This document shows positions 8,225 through 19,100 of a stretch of DNA of 64,000 bases, one piece after another. The notes beneath the pieces are model-generated. The model was not told where the DNA came from. It did no database searches and saw nothing but the letters and a program-made list of their open reading frames with translations. Numbering within the stretch: the first letter of the stretch is position 1; every line of letters starts with the position of its first letter. The position numbers were made by a program, and so were the translations under genes. Source of the DNA: Kineosporiaceae bacterium (GTDB lineage: Bacteria > Actinomycetota > Actinomycetes > Actinomycetales > Kineosporiaceae); NCBI GenBank assembly GCA_016713225.1, contig JADJPO010000005.1:248001-312000 (forward strand), given 5' to 3'.

Positions 8225-10219
8225 CTAGCTCCTGTGATCCGCGGAGAAGGAGGGGTCGAGAACTGACGCCACGATGACCGCCAGATTTTCACGAGTACGA
8301 CAGGTCAACGACCATGTCGACAGCGTCGGTGGGGATCCCGCCCAGGCAATGATCTGGCGCGAGTAGGCGTAGGCATCCTTGCCCGGATAGGTCACTCGAC
8401 GCGTGAGGGGATCGATGTAAAAGGTCAAGAAGTCCAGGTCGTAGCGGTCGAGCTGTTCGCAATATCCGCCGAGGAACCGGTACCACGGCGCACCGGCCCG
8501 GTCGTGTCCGTGATCGGCCGGTGGGTGGGCGACGTCGGCACGCGCCGCCAACAGCATCAGCGCGGGGGCAGATCGCTCGGCCTCGGGATGGGGCGACACT
8601 GCCTCGTGGATCGCGGCGAGCTCGATATCGGTCAGCAGGACGTCGTCGTCCAGCGCAATGAGGTAGAGCAGGGCCAGTTGCCCCGGCCAGGGCAGACTCG
8701 TCAGACGGTTCAGTTCCCAGCGGGGCGCCACGATGCTCTCGAGCTTCCCCAGCCTGGACAGCACCAGGGCCGCCTGGACAGCGGAGGTCGGCGTTGGGTA
8801 GGGCTGGTCGTCCAGAAGATCGCGAACCACGGGTGACGTCTGTTCCGGCTCATCGTCTGGCTCGAGCAGCGGCATCGGTGCGGTCTTCTCCAGATCGACC
8901 TCGATGCTGGGACGCTGCACCACGTCGACCTGGGCCGCGCTGGGCGATGGTGGCGGGGTCGTGGGCGTTGCCACCGACCGGGTCAGGTCAACCTGCTGCA
9001 CGGCACCGGATGACGGCGACCAGTCGGGTTCCGGTGCCATCCCCGAAACGTGGTGCCTGTCCTGAGGGCTGGATCTGGACACAACCGGATCCATCCGCGG
9101 CCGTTGCCCCAGACCCATCTCTGTCGCCAAAGGAGCGATGACGGGCAGGTCCAATGCCTCGTGGGGCAGGGATGTCAGGTTGAGCGCCTCCAGGGCGTGC
9201 TGGCGGTCCACGACCACAGCGCCGCGGGTCGACAACATCCCCACCTGAAGCCCCACTCGGGCCGCAACCATGTGGTCGACCTCGAGTGAGCGAAGCTGGG
9301 CAAAGGCCTCATCGCGTTGGGCCAGAACGGACTTGGCGATGACGGGTTCCAGCCAGATCAGGTCCATTACGACATCGGACCAGCTGCTCACCGGCACAGC
9401 TCGGGCGCGCGGCACGGGCCAACGACGCTCACCGTCGTCGACCGGGCGCACCGACCAGGTCGGATCCAGAAGGGTCACCGAGCCCGGCAGATGCGTGGCG
9501 ACTACTGGGTCGAGAATCCCGATCAGCTCGTGACCCGCGGCGAGGCAGCCCTCGAGCGATTGGGCGTCCTCCCAGCTCGAGAAGGCCACGGCCTTGGCCA
9601 TCCGGGTCGGCAGCACCAAGCCGAACAGCGAGATCCAACCCAAGGCGTCTTCGGTGTGAGCCACCTTTATCGCGATCGGATGGCCAGCCCCGATGACACC
9701 GAGCATGGCGTCGATCATCCAGGGAACGCTGCTCCTGGTGTCGGCCCCCCGACCGTGCAGCCAGCCGAAGACGCTGTCCGCGCCGCGGACCGAGGCTGTG
9801 CGCAGGCCATCACCGGGAATCGCTGATCGGACCTGCTCCGGCCTGAAGGGTGCCAGCCAATCCGGCGAAGCGTGGTAGTCCGCCGGACGCGTGTGTGCTG
9901 GGATCTGCAGCGCCGCGGCATGGGTGAACACGTTCCCGGGTCGGTTGGTGTGATCACGACCTGCCTCCACCGAACGCCAGAACAGCCCGCAGTTGAACAC
10001 CCGGGAGTGGCGGTAGCGCAACCGGACCGGCCGATGGGCAAGTTCGGCCGGTGTGGGGAAGTCGGGCATCGTGGTGGGCAACGAGAGGGTAACCCCCTCC
10101 TCCAGGGTGCGCTCGACGTTGGGGTTGACGTTGCCACTGCGATGGCAGATGCCCCAGCCGGAGGTTTTCCGACCGGGGATTCTGTCCGCGGCGGCGAAGG
10201 TGAGCTGCTGGTTGATCAC
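8225..10219 (-). CDS. GTPase-associated protein 1-like protein
   Basis: About 664 aa starting at GTG 10219, where GTGA overlaps the previous stop; this start gives the expected N-terminus INQQLTFAAADRI. The N-terminal part (QLTFAAADRIPGRKTSGWGICHRSG, then RYRHSRVFNCGLFWRSVEAGRDHTNRPGN around residue 60-90) closely resembles the GAP1 N-terminal domains that accompany GTPases in conflict systems. The middle (WLHGRGADTRSSVPWMIDAMLGVIGAGHPIAI, SVTLLDPTWSVRPVDDG) fits the GAP1 middle domain. The C-terminal half is charged, Pro/Ser-rich, then helical. Context supports a partner of the GTPase two genes downstream. Identification is from remembered family pattern, not a search. Confidence 0.65.
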   Translation of the reverse strand: MINQQLTFAAADRIPGRKTSGWGICHRSGNVNPNVERTLEEGVTLSLPTTMPDFPTPAELAHRPVRLRYRHSRVFNCGLFWRSVEAGRDHTNRPGNVFTHAAALQIPAHTRPADYHASPDWLAPFRPEQVRSAIPGDGLRTASVRGADSVFGWLHGRGADTRSSVPWMIDAMLGVIGAGHPIAIKVAHTEDALGWISLFGLVLPTRMAKAVAFSSWEDAQSLEGCLAAGHELIGILDPVVATHLPGSVTLLDPTWSVRPVDDGERRWPVPRARAVPVSSWSDVVMDLIWLEPVIAKSVLAQRDEAFAQLRSLEVDHMVAARVGLQVGMLSTRGAVVVDRQHALEALNLTSLPHEALDLPVIAPLATEMGLGQRPRMDPVVSRSSPQDRHHVSGMAPEPDWSPSSGAVQQVDLTRSVATPTTPPPSPSAAQVDVVQRPSIEVDLEKTAPMPLLEPDDEPEQTSPVVRDLLDDQPYPTPTSAVQAALVLSRLGKLESIVAPRWELNRLTSLPWPGQLALLYLIALDDDVLLTDIELAAIHEAVSPHPEAERSAPALMLLAARADVAHPPADHGHDRAGAPWYRFLGGYCEQLDRYDLDFLTFYIDPLTRRVTYPGKDAYAYSRQIIAWAGSPPTLSTWSLTCRTRENLAVIVASVLDPSFSADHRS

Positions 10220-12432
10220 GTGTGAGTCACCTGCTGGGCGTAGTACAGATAGGTGGGATCTGGGTCGAGGATGGCGATGGAGCCTGCCTCGTCGAGCGAG
10301 CTGACGAAGAGCCGGACCCAGCCCGGTGACCCGCCGAGCGGAGCCGTGAACGCGACGCCAACCGTCCCACGAGTGATCGATACCGCTTGCGCCGCAAGCA
10401 GTCGAGCCCCGGAGTCTTGGGGGTGAAGGGGCAACCTGTTCGGGTGCTGCACCAGGCACATCTGCACGTTTTGCAGCATCTCATCGCTGCGAATCTCCAC
10501 CCGCAATCCGGCGGCCGGCTGGTTCGGTGGCACCTCGTTCCCGTTCGGCCCCACTCTGACCAGACGGTATTCGACCCGGATGATGCCGGGATAGTCCAGG
10601 ATGACTGGGACGGACCTCAACGGTTCCGGGGTGAACACCACGCCATAGAGGTGCAACGAGCATCCGTTAGGCGGCAACGAGTCCGCGAAGTGCAGGCCGC
10701 CCTTGTTCATGTAGTCGGCCTCGGTCAAAGACATCAGAGGCTCATTGGCGGCGGGGTCGAGGTCCAGCTGTCCGCGCGGCCCCTGGAAGACCTCGACCTT
10801 GCCCACGCCCTTGGGCCAGGCGAAGGTGACGATCTCCGAATCCACCCGCTCGATGATCTCAGCCGAGCCGGGCGGCGGCACGAACACCTTCGCCACCGCA
10901 GAGCCGATTCCGATCCGTTCCTCGTCGACCACATGGGCCAGCACGAAGTAGGTGCGTACTCGGTTACGGGCCGAGGCGCATCCACGGATGACCTCACGAC
11001 CGCCCTCGGTGAGTGGCGGGTAGAGCACGCGGAAGTCGTCGGTCAAGCCCTGCTGCTCCAGCTGTCCTCGGGACCGGACGGCGTCGGCGAAGCCGGGCTC
11101 CAACGCTGTTTCTCGCATGTAGACCTCGACCGATCCGAAGCCGGGGGTCGGCCAACTCAGGTCGTAGAAGCCAGGCTCGGCCTCGGTTACGGTGAGTTGC
11201 AGGGGAGCCGGGTCGGGCACGACTCGAATCCTCTGTTCGACAGGATCGGAGAACTCGTTCTGCCCCCCCGGAAGCTCGATGGAGGAATAGACCGCGTAGA
11301 CGACGTCGACCGCCAGGGGCGGAGCCGGGTCGATGAATCCGGTGTTCGCAACCGTCGCCGAAGCCGCCAGCCGCCGTGCCGGGCTGTATCCGGGCGGCTC
11401 TGTGGCCAGTCTGCGCTGGACCTCGACATGTGCCCCAGGTGGCACGGTGAACACGGCCGTGACGTGCCGGGCGGCGTCCTCCCGCAGGCGGAAATTCGTT
11501 GGTGGCCAGACGATCTGGCCTGTGGCGATCAGGCGAGGCTGGGCTGCCCGGGCGCTGGCCTGATCGGTTCCCCCATGCGCGAACACGGACAGGTAGGCTA
11601 CGGCGGATTCCGCTCGCAACGTCGTCCTGGCCATGGGTCGGTCCGTGACGCCTACCAGCGTGGCCAGGTCCGGGGCCATCGTCGCCCAGGTCAGCGGCGA
11701 GGACACCACTCGGTAGAGCACACAGGGTTGGTCGGTCACGGTCGGCCAGGTGAGCAGCTGCCCGTCTCCTGTCGTCGTCACCCTGATCGAGCCAGGCTCG
11801 GCCGTCTCGACCCAGTGATCCCAGTCGAACTCGACGAAGATGCCGGGGTCGGCGAAGAAGACGTCCGGCTGCTGAGCTGCGTCGGTCGGTGGCGTGGCAG
11901 GGAGTTCGGTGGTGGCGATGACCGATTCCGGTTGGTGGGCGTCACCAGTCAGGACTCTGGAGATCTCCTCGGCTAGTTCCTCGCTCACGGATCCTGCACC
12001 CGTGGCGGCCAGATAGCTGCGAACTGCGGAGGCTGCCTCGGCACTGGCATGCGCCAATTTGGCCAGCCGTACCCGGTCCAGCGCAGCAACCTCGGGTCGG
12101 CTGGCTTCGTGCTCGTCGTACCAGGTGAGTATCCGGTCGTTGCGGGCGCGGGCTGGGTCGACCGGCTCGATGGGTTCGACCGGCTCGACAGATGGAACTT
12201 GAGCCGCTCGGGTGTCGGCCTGCTCGGGCGATCCGGCGAGTAGCTCATGCAGTGCGCTCCAACGCAGCAGCACCGAGTCGGCGTCATGCCAGAGCACCAG
12301 GGCCGCCGCCGCGTCCGGGATGGGCCCTAGCAGCGCGCGCAGGTCCAGGTCGTCGGGATGGATTCGGTTCGGGGGAGTCTGGCTCGCCTGCCATGCGTTC
12401 ACCGCGCGGCGTCGCTCGCCGAGGTCCTTCAA
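10216..12432 (-). CDS. Large beta-rich protein of the TerD/tubulin operon, function unknown
   Basis: A 738-aa protein not recognised as a named family. The N-terminal ~160 residues are helical and charged. From about residue 190 it shows repeated beta-sandwich-like segments with conserved Trp/Tyr spacing (for example YRVVSSPLTW, VYAVYSSIELPGG, YDLSWPTPGFGSVEVYMRE, VTFAWPKGVGKVEVFQG), reminiscent of several fibronectin-III-like domains that could form protein contacts. There is no signal peptide, so it is probably cytoplasmic. The likely start is TTG 12432, six bases after the membrane-protein gene. Its stop overlaps the GTG of the GAP1-like gene. Position suggests a scaffold between the membrane components and the GTPase module. 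Confidence 0.6.
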   Translation of the reverse strand: MKDLGERRRAVNAWQASQTPPNRIHPDDLDLRALLGPIPDAAAALVLWHDADSVLLRWSALHELLAGSPEQADTRAAQVPSVEPVEPIEPVDPARARNDRILTWYDEHEASRPEVAALDRVRLAKLAHASAEAASAVRSYLAATGAGSVSEELAEEISRVLTGDAHQPESVIATTELPATPPTDAAQQPDVFFADPGIFVEFDWDHWVETAEPGSIRVTTTGDGQLLTWPTVTDQPCVLYRVVSSPLTWATMAPDLATLVGVTDRPMARTTLRAESAVAYLSVFAHGGTDQASARAAQPRLIATGQIVWPPTNFRLREDAARHVTAVFTVPPGAHVEVQRRLATEPPGYSPARRLAASATVANTGFIDPAPPLAVDVVYAVYSSIELPGGQNEFSDPVEQRIRVVPDPAPLQLTVTEAEPGFYDLSWPTPGFGSVEVYMRETALEPGFADAVRSRGQLEQQGLTDDFRVLYPPLTEGGREVIRGCASARNRVRTYFVLAHVVDEERIGIGSAVAKVFVPPPGSAEIIERVDSEIVTFAWPKGVGKVEVFQGPRGQLDLDPAANEPLMSLTEADYMNKGGLHFADSLPPNGCSLHLYGVVFTPEPLRSVPVILDYPGIIRVEYRLVRVGPNGNEVPPNQPAAGLRVEIRSDEMLQNVQMCLVQHPNRLPLHPQDSGARLLAAQAVSITRGTVGVAFTAPLGGSPGWVRLFVSSLDEAGSIAILDPDPTYLYYAQQVTHT

Positions 12433-12438
12433 TCCGGG

Positions 12439-13449
12439 TCACCACCCATCCGTGGTCGTTGGTGGGGTGGGAGGCCATGAGGGTGCCGTGGGCCACGATG
12501 GTGGAGTGGGACGTGCGGAGTCGCCGCCGGTCGGCGTCCACGGCGCCGGCGCGCTGCCCGGTGTGGGCGTCGAAGCGTTACCCGGTGCAGGCCAGGGCAC
12601 GCTGCCCGGTGTGGGCCAGGGTGAGGCACCTGACGTCCCATCGTCTGGAGCCCCGGGCACGATTGGCGGCCACGCGGAGGCGGTGGCCTGCTGGGGTGTC
12701 GGTGGCAGGGTCACGACTGCCTCGGTGACTGCGGCGGAGGAGGGAACCAGCTCTCGGGCGCCACCCTTGCTCTGCCATCGTGACCCGGTCGCGCCGACAC
12801 GGGTGACGATGCTGAGCGCCCCTACAGCAATCAGGACAGAGCCGGCGCCGGCAACCCAGGTCCCCGCGGCCAAGGCCAGGTCGGCCGACGCGTGGCCTGC
12901 GGTGAGCTGTGCAGCCACACCAGAAGTGGCCCGGACGAGCAGTGAACCGGCGCCGGCCAGGATCACCATCGAGGCGGCTCCCGCAGCCACCCAGGCCAAG
13001 CCGACAGCGGCGACGATCAGGGGTCGCATCCACAGCAGCAATCCGAGCCCCAACACCAGCAGCGTGCCACCGCTGAGCAGGACGGCGCCGAACACCGTGT
13101 CACCTAGCCCGCCGTTGAACGACTTGCTGAAGGTCTCGGCAGAGGTTTCGACCGCCCCCCGGAGCCGCACCCACTCGACGAAGTGTGAGGCGAACACCAA
13201 CACCGCACCGATCAACAGGGGCAGGAAGCCGGTCAACACCGGCCGTCGGGACGCCCTGGCACTGGGGGGTCGGCGTGAGCCCAGCAGCGCCGGTAGGAGC
13301 AGACCGATCCAGGGCACCGCGGCTCCGGACAACAGCCCGATCCAACTGGCGAGGCCGCGTCGTCGAGCGAGGGCGGCGCCGGCCACGGCGGACAGTGCCG
13401 CATTCACGATGAACAGCAGGGACAGGGCGAGGAGTAGCGAGCTGAGCAT
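12439..13449 (-). CDS. Multi-pass membrane protein with Pro-rich tail
   Basis: A 336-aa protein with about five or six membrane segments in the first 220 residues (LLLALSLLFIVNAALSAVAG at the very N-terminus, then GLLSGAAVPWIGLLLPALLG, FLPLLIGAVLVFASHFVEW, VLLSGGTLLVLGLGLLLW and two more). A cytoplasmic tail of about 110 residues is rich in Pro, Ser, Thr and Trp-Pro pairs. Such tails are often docking segments for multi-protein complexes. It starts 9 bp after the coiled-coil membrane protein gene, with a GGAGACGCC ribosome-binding region before ATG 13449. Not recognised as a named family. It probably anchors the TerD/tubulin/GTPase assembly at the membrane. Confidence 0.65.
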   Translation of the reverse strand: MLSSLLLALSLLFIVNAALSAVAGAALARRRGLASWIGLLSGAAVPWIGLLLPALLGSRRPPSARASRRPVLTGFLPLLIGAVLVFASHFVEWVRLRGAVETSAETFSKSFNGGLGDTVFGAVLLSGGTLLVLGLGLLLWMRPLIVAAVGLAWVAAGAASMVILAGAGSLLVRATSGVAAQLTAGHASADLALAAGTWVAGAGSVLIAVGALSIVTRVGATGSRWQSKGGARELVPSSAAVTEAVVTLPPTPQQATASAWPPIVPGAPDDGTSGASPWPTPGSVPWPAPGNASTPTPGSAPAPWTPTGGDSARPTPPSWPTAPSWPPTPPTTTDGW

Positions 13450-13458
13450 GGCGTCTCC

Positions 13459-16107
13459 TCACACACCGGGCAACGGGGGGAACCCGGGAGACTCGGGCTC
13501 TGGCCCCTCCGGGTCCGGCAGCCAGAGCCGCTCATCGTGGGCCGTGCGGCGGAACTGATCCGCAGTTGCTGCCGTCCCGAACTGGATCAGGACGGTGGCC
13601 TGCGTCAGCCCACGGGACTGCTGGATCAGATGCTGGTCACCGATCATGCGCGCCTGGCCGGCGTGGGCAGCGAACATCGAGTCCAGGAACGCACCCGACG
13701 CCTCACGGTGGTCGTGGTCGAGACCAGCCAGGAAGTTCTCGTGAGTGATCGTCATGGGTTCGCCGGTGACGGCATCCTCGACTTGCACCGTCGCGAGCAG
13801 TTTCGACCGCGAGGACTCGTCGACCTCGATCTGATGCTGAACCTTGGCCACGAACCGATTCGAGGTATTGCGGTGCGGTGCTCGCTCGGCCACTGCGCGG
13901 CTCCATCGGTGCAGGATCGATCCTTGGCCATCCAGGTTCTGATCCTTTTCGAGCAGCGCGGGTTCGGCCGCCAGTTGGTAGCGCAGATCACCCAGGGTGC
14001 TCGGAACGTCGGCCAGGAACTCCTGCCAGCAATCTGCGAGCCAGCCTGCATCGAACAACCGCGGGCGCCACAGATTGCTCACTTCGTCCACGGCGTCCGG
14101 GTTGGCCACCGCAGCACCGATCCGCACCGAGCGCGGCATCCCCTGACCCACGTGCAACGATCGGATCTGGGTGTCCGGCATGGAGCCGAGGGGGGCATGA
14201 ACGAAGGCCCCGAAGGCACGTGCCCAGTCGAGGTAGTGCCGGTAGGCGCGCGTGATCGTGCGTAGGTCTTCGTGCGCCTCGGCCAGGTGTCGTTCCGCGG
14301 TCTCGAGGTCGGATGCCGACTGCTCCATCCGGTGGATCATGGCGAACAGGCGACTCTGGTGACGCTGGAAGCTCGTGACGCCGCTGACGATCCACACCAG
14401 CACGGAGAGCAGCATGAGCAGCGCTCCGAGCCAGGCCGAGATCATCTGCATGCCGGTGAGCACGCCGAAGACCGTCAGGACGCCGGCCATCGCGAGGGTC
14501 AACAACCGCAGCCGTGACCCGAGGCTGGCCTGATCGACTGTGGCATCCGTGGCGGCTGCCTGGGCGCGTAGGGCGGCGACCCGCTGCTGGAGCAGCTCGA
14601 TCTCCGCGACCACGCCGCGGAAGGCATCGCCGAGCCGACCGCCGACCCGACCGACGTACGAACCCGCCGCTTTGGCGTTCCACTGTGCCAATCGATGCTG
14701 CTCGGTGGTCAGGTCGTGGGCAAGGTTCGGCTTGGTCTGTTTGAGCTCCTCCAACCTCTGCCGCAGACGATCGGCCCCGATGCTGTCGGCCACCTCGATC
14801 CGCCATCCCGGAAGGTAGGCCGCCAGATGGTCGGGCAGGACGAAGTCGCCGTCCTGCTTGGAGGCGACCCGCTCCGTGGTCGAGATGACGGCCCGCTGGG
14901 CGCCGACGAACCGCGGCAGGAGATCGGCGCTGCGCTGGCCGGCGTCGAGCAGGGTCATACCAGCATCGACAAAGTCGCGCCACAGTTGCGAGGTGTCCGC
15001 GGGGACTCCCAGCTGCGCGTTCGGGGCGGTGCGGATGATCACCTGGTCCAGGGCTGCCTCGAACTCACCCCAACTGGCCAGCGAGCCATCGGGTTTGACG
15101 CCCTTGACCACCACGGTGAAGCCGGCGTCGGCCCCTCCGAAGAGCAACTTCTCGGTGGCAGCAGCCACCTTGCGACGTGCCTCGTGCGACAGCCGGTCGG
15201 CCAGCCGCTGGGGAGCATTCCGCAGCGCGTCCCAGACGAACCCGAAGAACAACTTCAGGGCCGTGATCCAGTCCAACGGAGGTTTGATCTTGCGCGGTGG
15301 GACCGTTCGCTGCCGCGCCAGTACTTCCGGATGCTTGGCGAGCAAGGCGTCGGCCATGGCGACGGCCACCGCCGATTCGTCCTGAACCACCAGCGCCGTC
15401 GAGGTGTCCACCCGGGGCACCGGGTACCGGACGCCGACCGTGACCAGTCGGGCCTGCACCTGTTGCTCGACAGCTTCCGCGGCCAGCGACCGCGAGTAGG
15501 CCCGCACGGGCAGGAGTTGCGTCCCGGGCAGGCTCTGTCGGTGGTCGAGGACGGCGTCGGTCTGTCCACGCCACAGCCCCAACAGCGAGCAGCAGGTGCC
15601 GACCACGTGGGTGAGCCATCGAGGGTCCTCGGGGTCGCGGACCAAGGCCGCTGCGCCCACGCCCGGTGAGGCGGCGTCCTCGGGCGAGATCACCAGGTTG
15701 TGCCAGCCGATCAAGGGGGCGAGGCGGTCGGCCCAATCGTCCTCCGGCGCCCCGGCGAAGATGTGCACGCGCAATTGGTGTGCCGACGGGACCGACGCCT
15801 GAACCGACTCGACGATACCCACACACTGGGCGGTCGTAGCGATCTCGCCCGGGTCGGTCACCGCGCTGACCACGCACACCTTGGTCGAGGAAATGACGGT
15901 GCGGGTGATCGCTTCCTGAAGGACGCAGGCGCCATTGACCGAGCCCTGGATGGCGAACGCAGGTACCTGGGGATCGCCGGGACGCACCGAGTCCAAGTCG
16001 ACCACGTAGACCGGATTGACCAGGTTGAGGCTGCTCCAGTCGCGCAACATGGAGAGGAGCTTGACCGCCAGCGACCGCCGGGCGGCGACGACGACGACAT
16101 CAGACAC
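13459..16107 (-). CDS. Large coiled-coil protein with two membrane segments, unknown
   Basis: The best start is GTG 16107, which overlaps the tubulin-like gene's stop by 8 bp and gives 882 aa. The reading frame is open further upstream, but that part overlaps the other gene. N-terminal ~350 residues: a Rossmann-like start (VSDVVVVAARRSLAVKLLSML, VYVVDLDSVRPGD) with no clear P-loop. The middle contains a helical/coiled-coil stretch (around 490-560). Two adjacent membrane segments follow (LRLLTLAMAGVLTVFGVLTG and ISAWLGALLMLLSVLVWIVSG), then a second coiled coil (MEQSASDLETAERHLAEAHEDL) and a globular C-terminal region. It is tightly coupled to the tubulin-like gene, so it may link that filament to the membrane. 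No family recognised. Confidence 0.65.
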   Translation of the reverse strand: MSDVVVVAARRSLAVKLLSMLRDWSSLNLVNPVYVVDLDSVRPGDPQVPAFAIQGSVNGACVLQEAITRTVISSTKVCVVSAVTDPGEIATTAQCVGIVESVQASVPSAHQLRVHIFAGAPEDDWADRLAPLIGWHNLVISPEDAASPGVGAAALVRDPEDPRWLTHVVGTCCSLLGLWRGQTDAVLDHRQSLPGTQLLPVRAYSRSLAAEAVEQQVQARLVTVGVRYPVPRVDTSTALVVQDESAVAVAMADALLAKHPEVLARQRTVPPRKIKPPLDWITALKLFFGFVWDALRNAPQRLADRLSHEARRKVAAATEKLLFGGADAGFTVVVKGVKPDGSLASWGEFEAALDQVIIRTAPNAQLGVPADTSQLWRDFVDAGMTLLDAGQRSADLLPRFVGAQRAVISTTERVASKQDGDFVLPDHLAAYLPGWRIEVADSIGADRLRQRLEELKQTKPNLAHDLTTEQHRLAQWNAKAAGSYVGRVGGRLGDAFRGVVAEIELLQQRVAALRAQAAATDATVDQASLGSRLRLLTLAMAGVLTVFGVLTGMQMISAWLGALLMLLSVLVWIVSGVTSFQRHQSRLFAMIHRMEQSASDLETAERHLAEAHEDLRTITRAYRHYLDWARAFGAFVHAPLGSMPDTQIRSLHVGQGMPRSVRIGAAVANPDAVDEVSNLWRPRLFDAGWLADCWQEFLADVPSTLGDLRYQLAAEPALLEKDQNLDGQGSILHRWSRAVAERAPHRNTSNRFVAKVQHQIEVDESSRSKLLATVQVEDAVTGEPMTITHENFLAGLDHDHREASGAFLDSMFAAHAGQARMIGDQHLIQQSRGLTQATVLIQFGTAATADQFRRTAHDERLWLPDPEGPEPESPGFPPLPGV

Positions 16108-19100
16108 GGGGTGCGCCCTCCGTAGTCCCCGGGTACTTCGGCCGACCCTGCCGGAACGCCGAGGTGGCCATTTCGTCGAGCAGGTCGCAGGCCTGCATGA
16201 CCAGTGGGCCCATCTCGACGTGCAAGGGACTTCGCTGGAGTTCCTCCACCGACCTGATCGACGAGACGTAGGCACCGGTGGAGTCCTTGACGACGCGTCC
16301 GGAGCCGCCGAAGAAGTACCGGCGCATGTCCTCCACCCACTTCTGGACCTCGGCGAGCACCGACTCAGGCGATCCGACCGCCCCGGGCTGTGGCAATGCC
16401 CCTGCGGATGGCTGAAGGCCGCCGGCGTCCCACGACGACGCGCCGGGACCCACGGGGCTGGTGGCCTGCTGCCCCAGAGTGAGCAGAGTCGACGGGTCGG
16501 CGGGCAGGGGGCGGGCATCACCGTACGAGGTGGGCAGCGTGAGTGGCTCGCCGAACATCGCCTGCCGCAGCAAGGTGGTGCCGCTGAACTCGGGAACGTT
16601 GACCGCCTGGTTGGTGTCCGAGGAGTCGACCAGGCGGCGCAGTGCTGCGTAGGGCCTCAGCGGTGTCAGACCCGGGTCTCCAGCGCACCGGATGACTGCC
16701 CAGGCGTGCGACATCATCACGGCCGGAAGCACGTCCAGAGGTGAGGCGATCCCCACCTCCGGTGACTCCAGCAGGTCACCGAAGGTCAGCCAGCCATCGG
16801 GGGTTGCGACCTGGCTCGGCGCACCGACATCACCACGAACCAGACCCAGCAGCCGACCGAGATACCAGCCGGCGACGACCCGGATGGCCTCCTCCGGGCT
16901 CATGGCCAGGGCGCTGGGCAACGGGCGGGTGCGCTTCCACTGCCACAGGGAACGGCGGAACTGCGGTGTGGAGCTCGCCCATCGATGCTTGATCGGTTCG
17001 AGCAGCGAGGTGAAGCAGAGCGGGCTGTACTTGCCATAGCTGCCGAACAGACCGATCCGGCTCGCCGTCGAACCCTGCGTCAGCGCCTGTTGGAACGTGC
17101 CGTGGGTCGCGGTGGCGAGCGAATGGTCGCCGCTCAACTGCGTGGTCAGGGCAGTGGCGACCGGGTGATTCGCCCCGAATGGGATCTCGCTGAAAGTGTA
17201 GATGTATTGGACGCCGGATGCGTTGCTGTGCAGGCGCTGCACCATCTGCGGGTCGACTCCCACGAGCGGCTGTGCCAGCGACATGGCCCGGCGGAACTCC
17301 CGGACGAAGCGCTCTCGGCGCTGCAATCGCTCCACGTCCGAGACGGCCGGATCGTCCAGGTACTCGATGATGCTCTGGTGCGCGAAGCGCGCGAACACAT
17401 CGCCGGGGGACTCCAACCGGCGACGTGAGCGGTCCAACACGTCGGTGCTTGCGACCCTGACCCGGTACGACGGCTTGGCGGGTGCCGCGGGCTGGTTGGT
17501 CTGAGCCATCACAGGCAACGCCGAGGCCCGCCAGTGGCCGACCTGTGCCAGCACCTCCTCGCTCACCACCGCGCCGGAGGTGGCCCACTGGCAGGAGAGC
17601 ACCTCGCTGCGGAGGCGGGCGATGCCCTCGGTGAAGGTGGAGGTACCCGCGCTGGCGGTGACATCGGCGACGAACTGTTGCGGAAAGTCCTTGGAGGTGG
17701 TCAGCAGGACCTCGTTCTGGGCCTCGTCCCAGCGGGGGTCCGGGATCTCCTCGGAACCGGGCCAGTCCGCGTACGCGGTGGAGTGCAGCTGAGCCAACCC
17801 CCCGGCCCCGCCCTGCTGAGCTCGGGAGTACTCCAGTGCCGCCAGGGCATCGTTGGCGGCCGTAGCGAGCGCCGCCAAGACGTCGTTGGCGAAGGAGGTC
17901 ATGACCGCAGCTCCGATCGCGGCGGCCTCGTCGCGCACCCGGGTCTCGCAGCTGCTTTGGTAGGTCTGGATCAGCAGCGTCCCCAGCGCGTGGTGAGAGT
18001 CGACGTGTTCCTTGCGCAGGCTCGCTGCCTGGGTGTCGACAACCGGACCGACCTGCAGCGGATCCCTCGTGCTCGCGCCTTGGCCGGCAGCGGCCAGCTC
18101 GGCGCCGGCGGCGCCACAGATGGTGCGTGCCCGGGACATCAATTCACGCGCGTAGGGCAGGCCGAACGCCGCGGTGACGCGGGCGAACTCCGTCTTGGCG
18201 GCGGTCTCGAGCTGCCCCGCCCAGGTCTCGGCCCACCCGTAGGCGGCTCGCTGCAGTCGGGCGGTGACATCGGGACGCAGCGACTGGGCCGCATTCTTCG
18301 CCGCCGCCAGCCAGGATGCCGCCTGCGCCTGCCCGATGTTGGCCAGGGTGGCCGCGATCAGGTTGGTCGACTCGCGCGCGGCCGACTGCATCTGCGCTCG
18401 TGGGTAGGCCACGGCCTGGAACCACTGCAGCACGTGGGTACAGGGAGCCGGGAGCCCCATCGCCTGCAGGCTGACCCCCCATTGGTTGTCCATCAGCTGG
18501 GCCAGTTGCTGCGTGCTCGGTAAGGCACTCGTCGGGTCGCGGTGACCCTCCACGAGGTGATCGACGCCCAGCTTCGCCACGCGCTGAGCGGCGTAGTCCA
18601 TGTACCGGTCCCGGCCGAGACTCAGGCTGGCGAAGCCCAACGACCCGAAGGGCAGGTCGGCGTCGCTGATCCCCCAACCGAAGTTGTCGGAGTCCGTGGC
18701 CAGGGGAATGTTGTTGCCGATGGTGTACGCGGCGTACTGCTGCGAGGCACTCACCGACATCATGACGCCGGCCAGGGCGCGGGCGATGCCGCGATAGACG
18801 CCGACCGCAGACCCGTCGCCGAACATCGCTCCCGATCCACCGATCTTTCGACCGATCGGGATCAAGCGAGCGAACGGCGGTACCCCGTGCATGTTCGCGG
18901 TGATCCCCATGCCGCCCAGGAGGCGGGCGTCGTCGGCCTCGGCCAACCGCGAGATCGATGCCACCACCTCGGCGACCGAGGCCAGGGCGTTTCCCTCGAC
19001 ATTGGCGCGAGCCCCTTCGGGCAGTTCCCCGAACACATCGGCGGTGTACACCAGGCAGCCGATGGTGGCGGGGTTGATCCCGGTGAGGGTGCCCAGCAGC

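Noticed and set aside
10387..11976. 529-codon plus-strand frame opposite the beta-rich protein
   Set aside because: Arg/His/Gly-rich shadow; the minus-strand gene is joined to its neighbours by overlaps and has protein-like composition.
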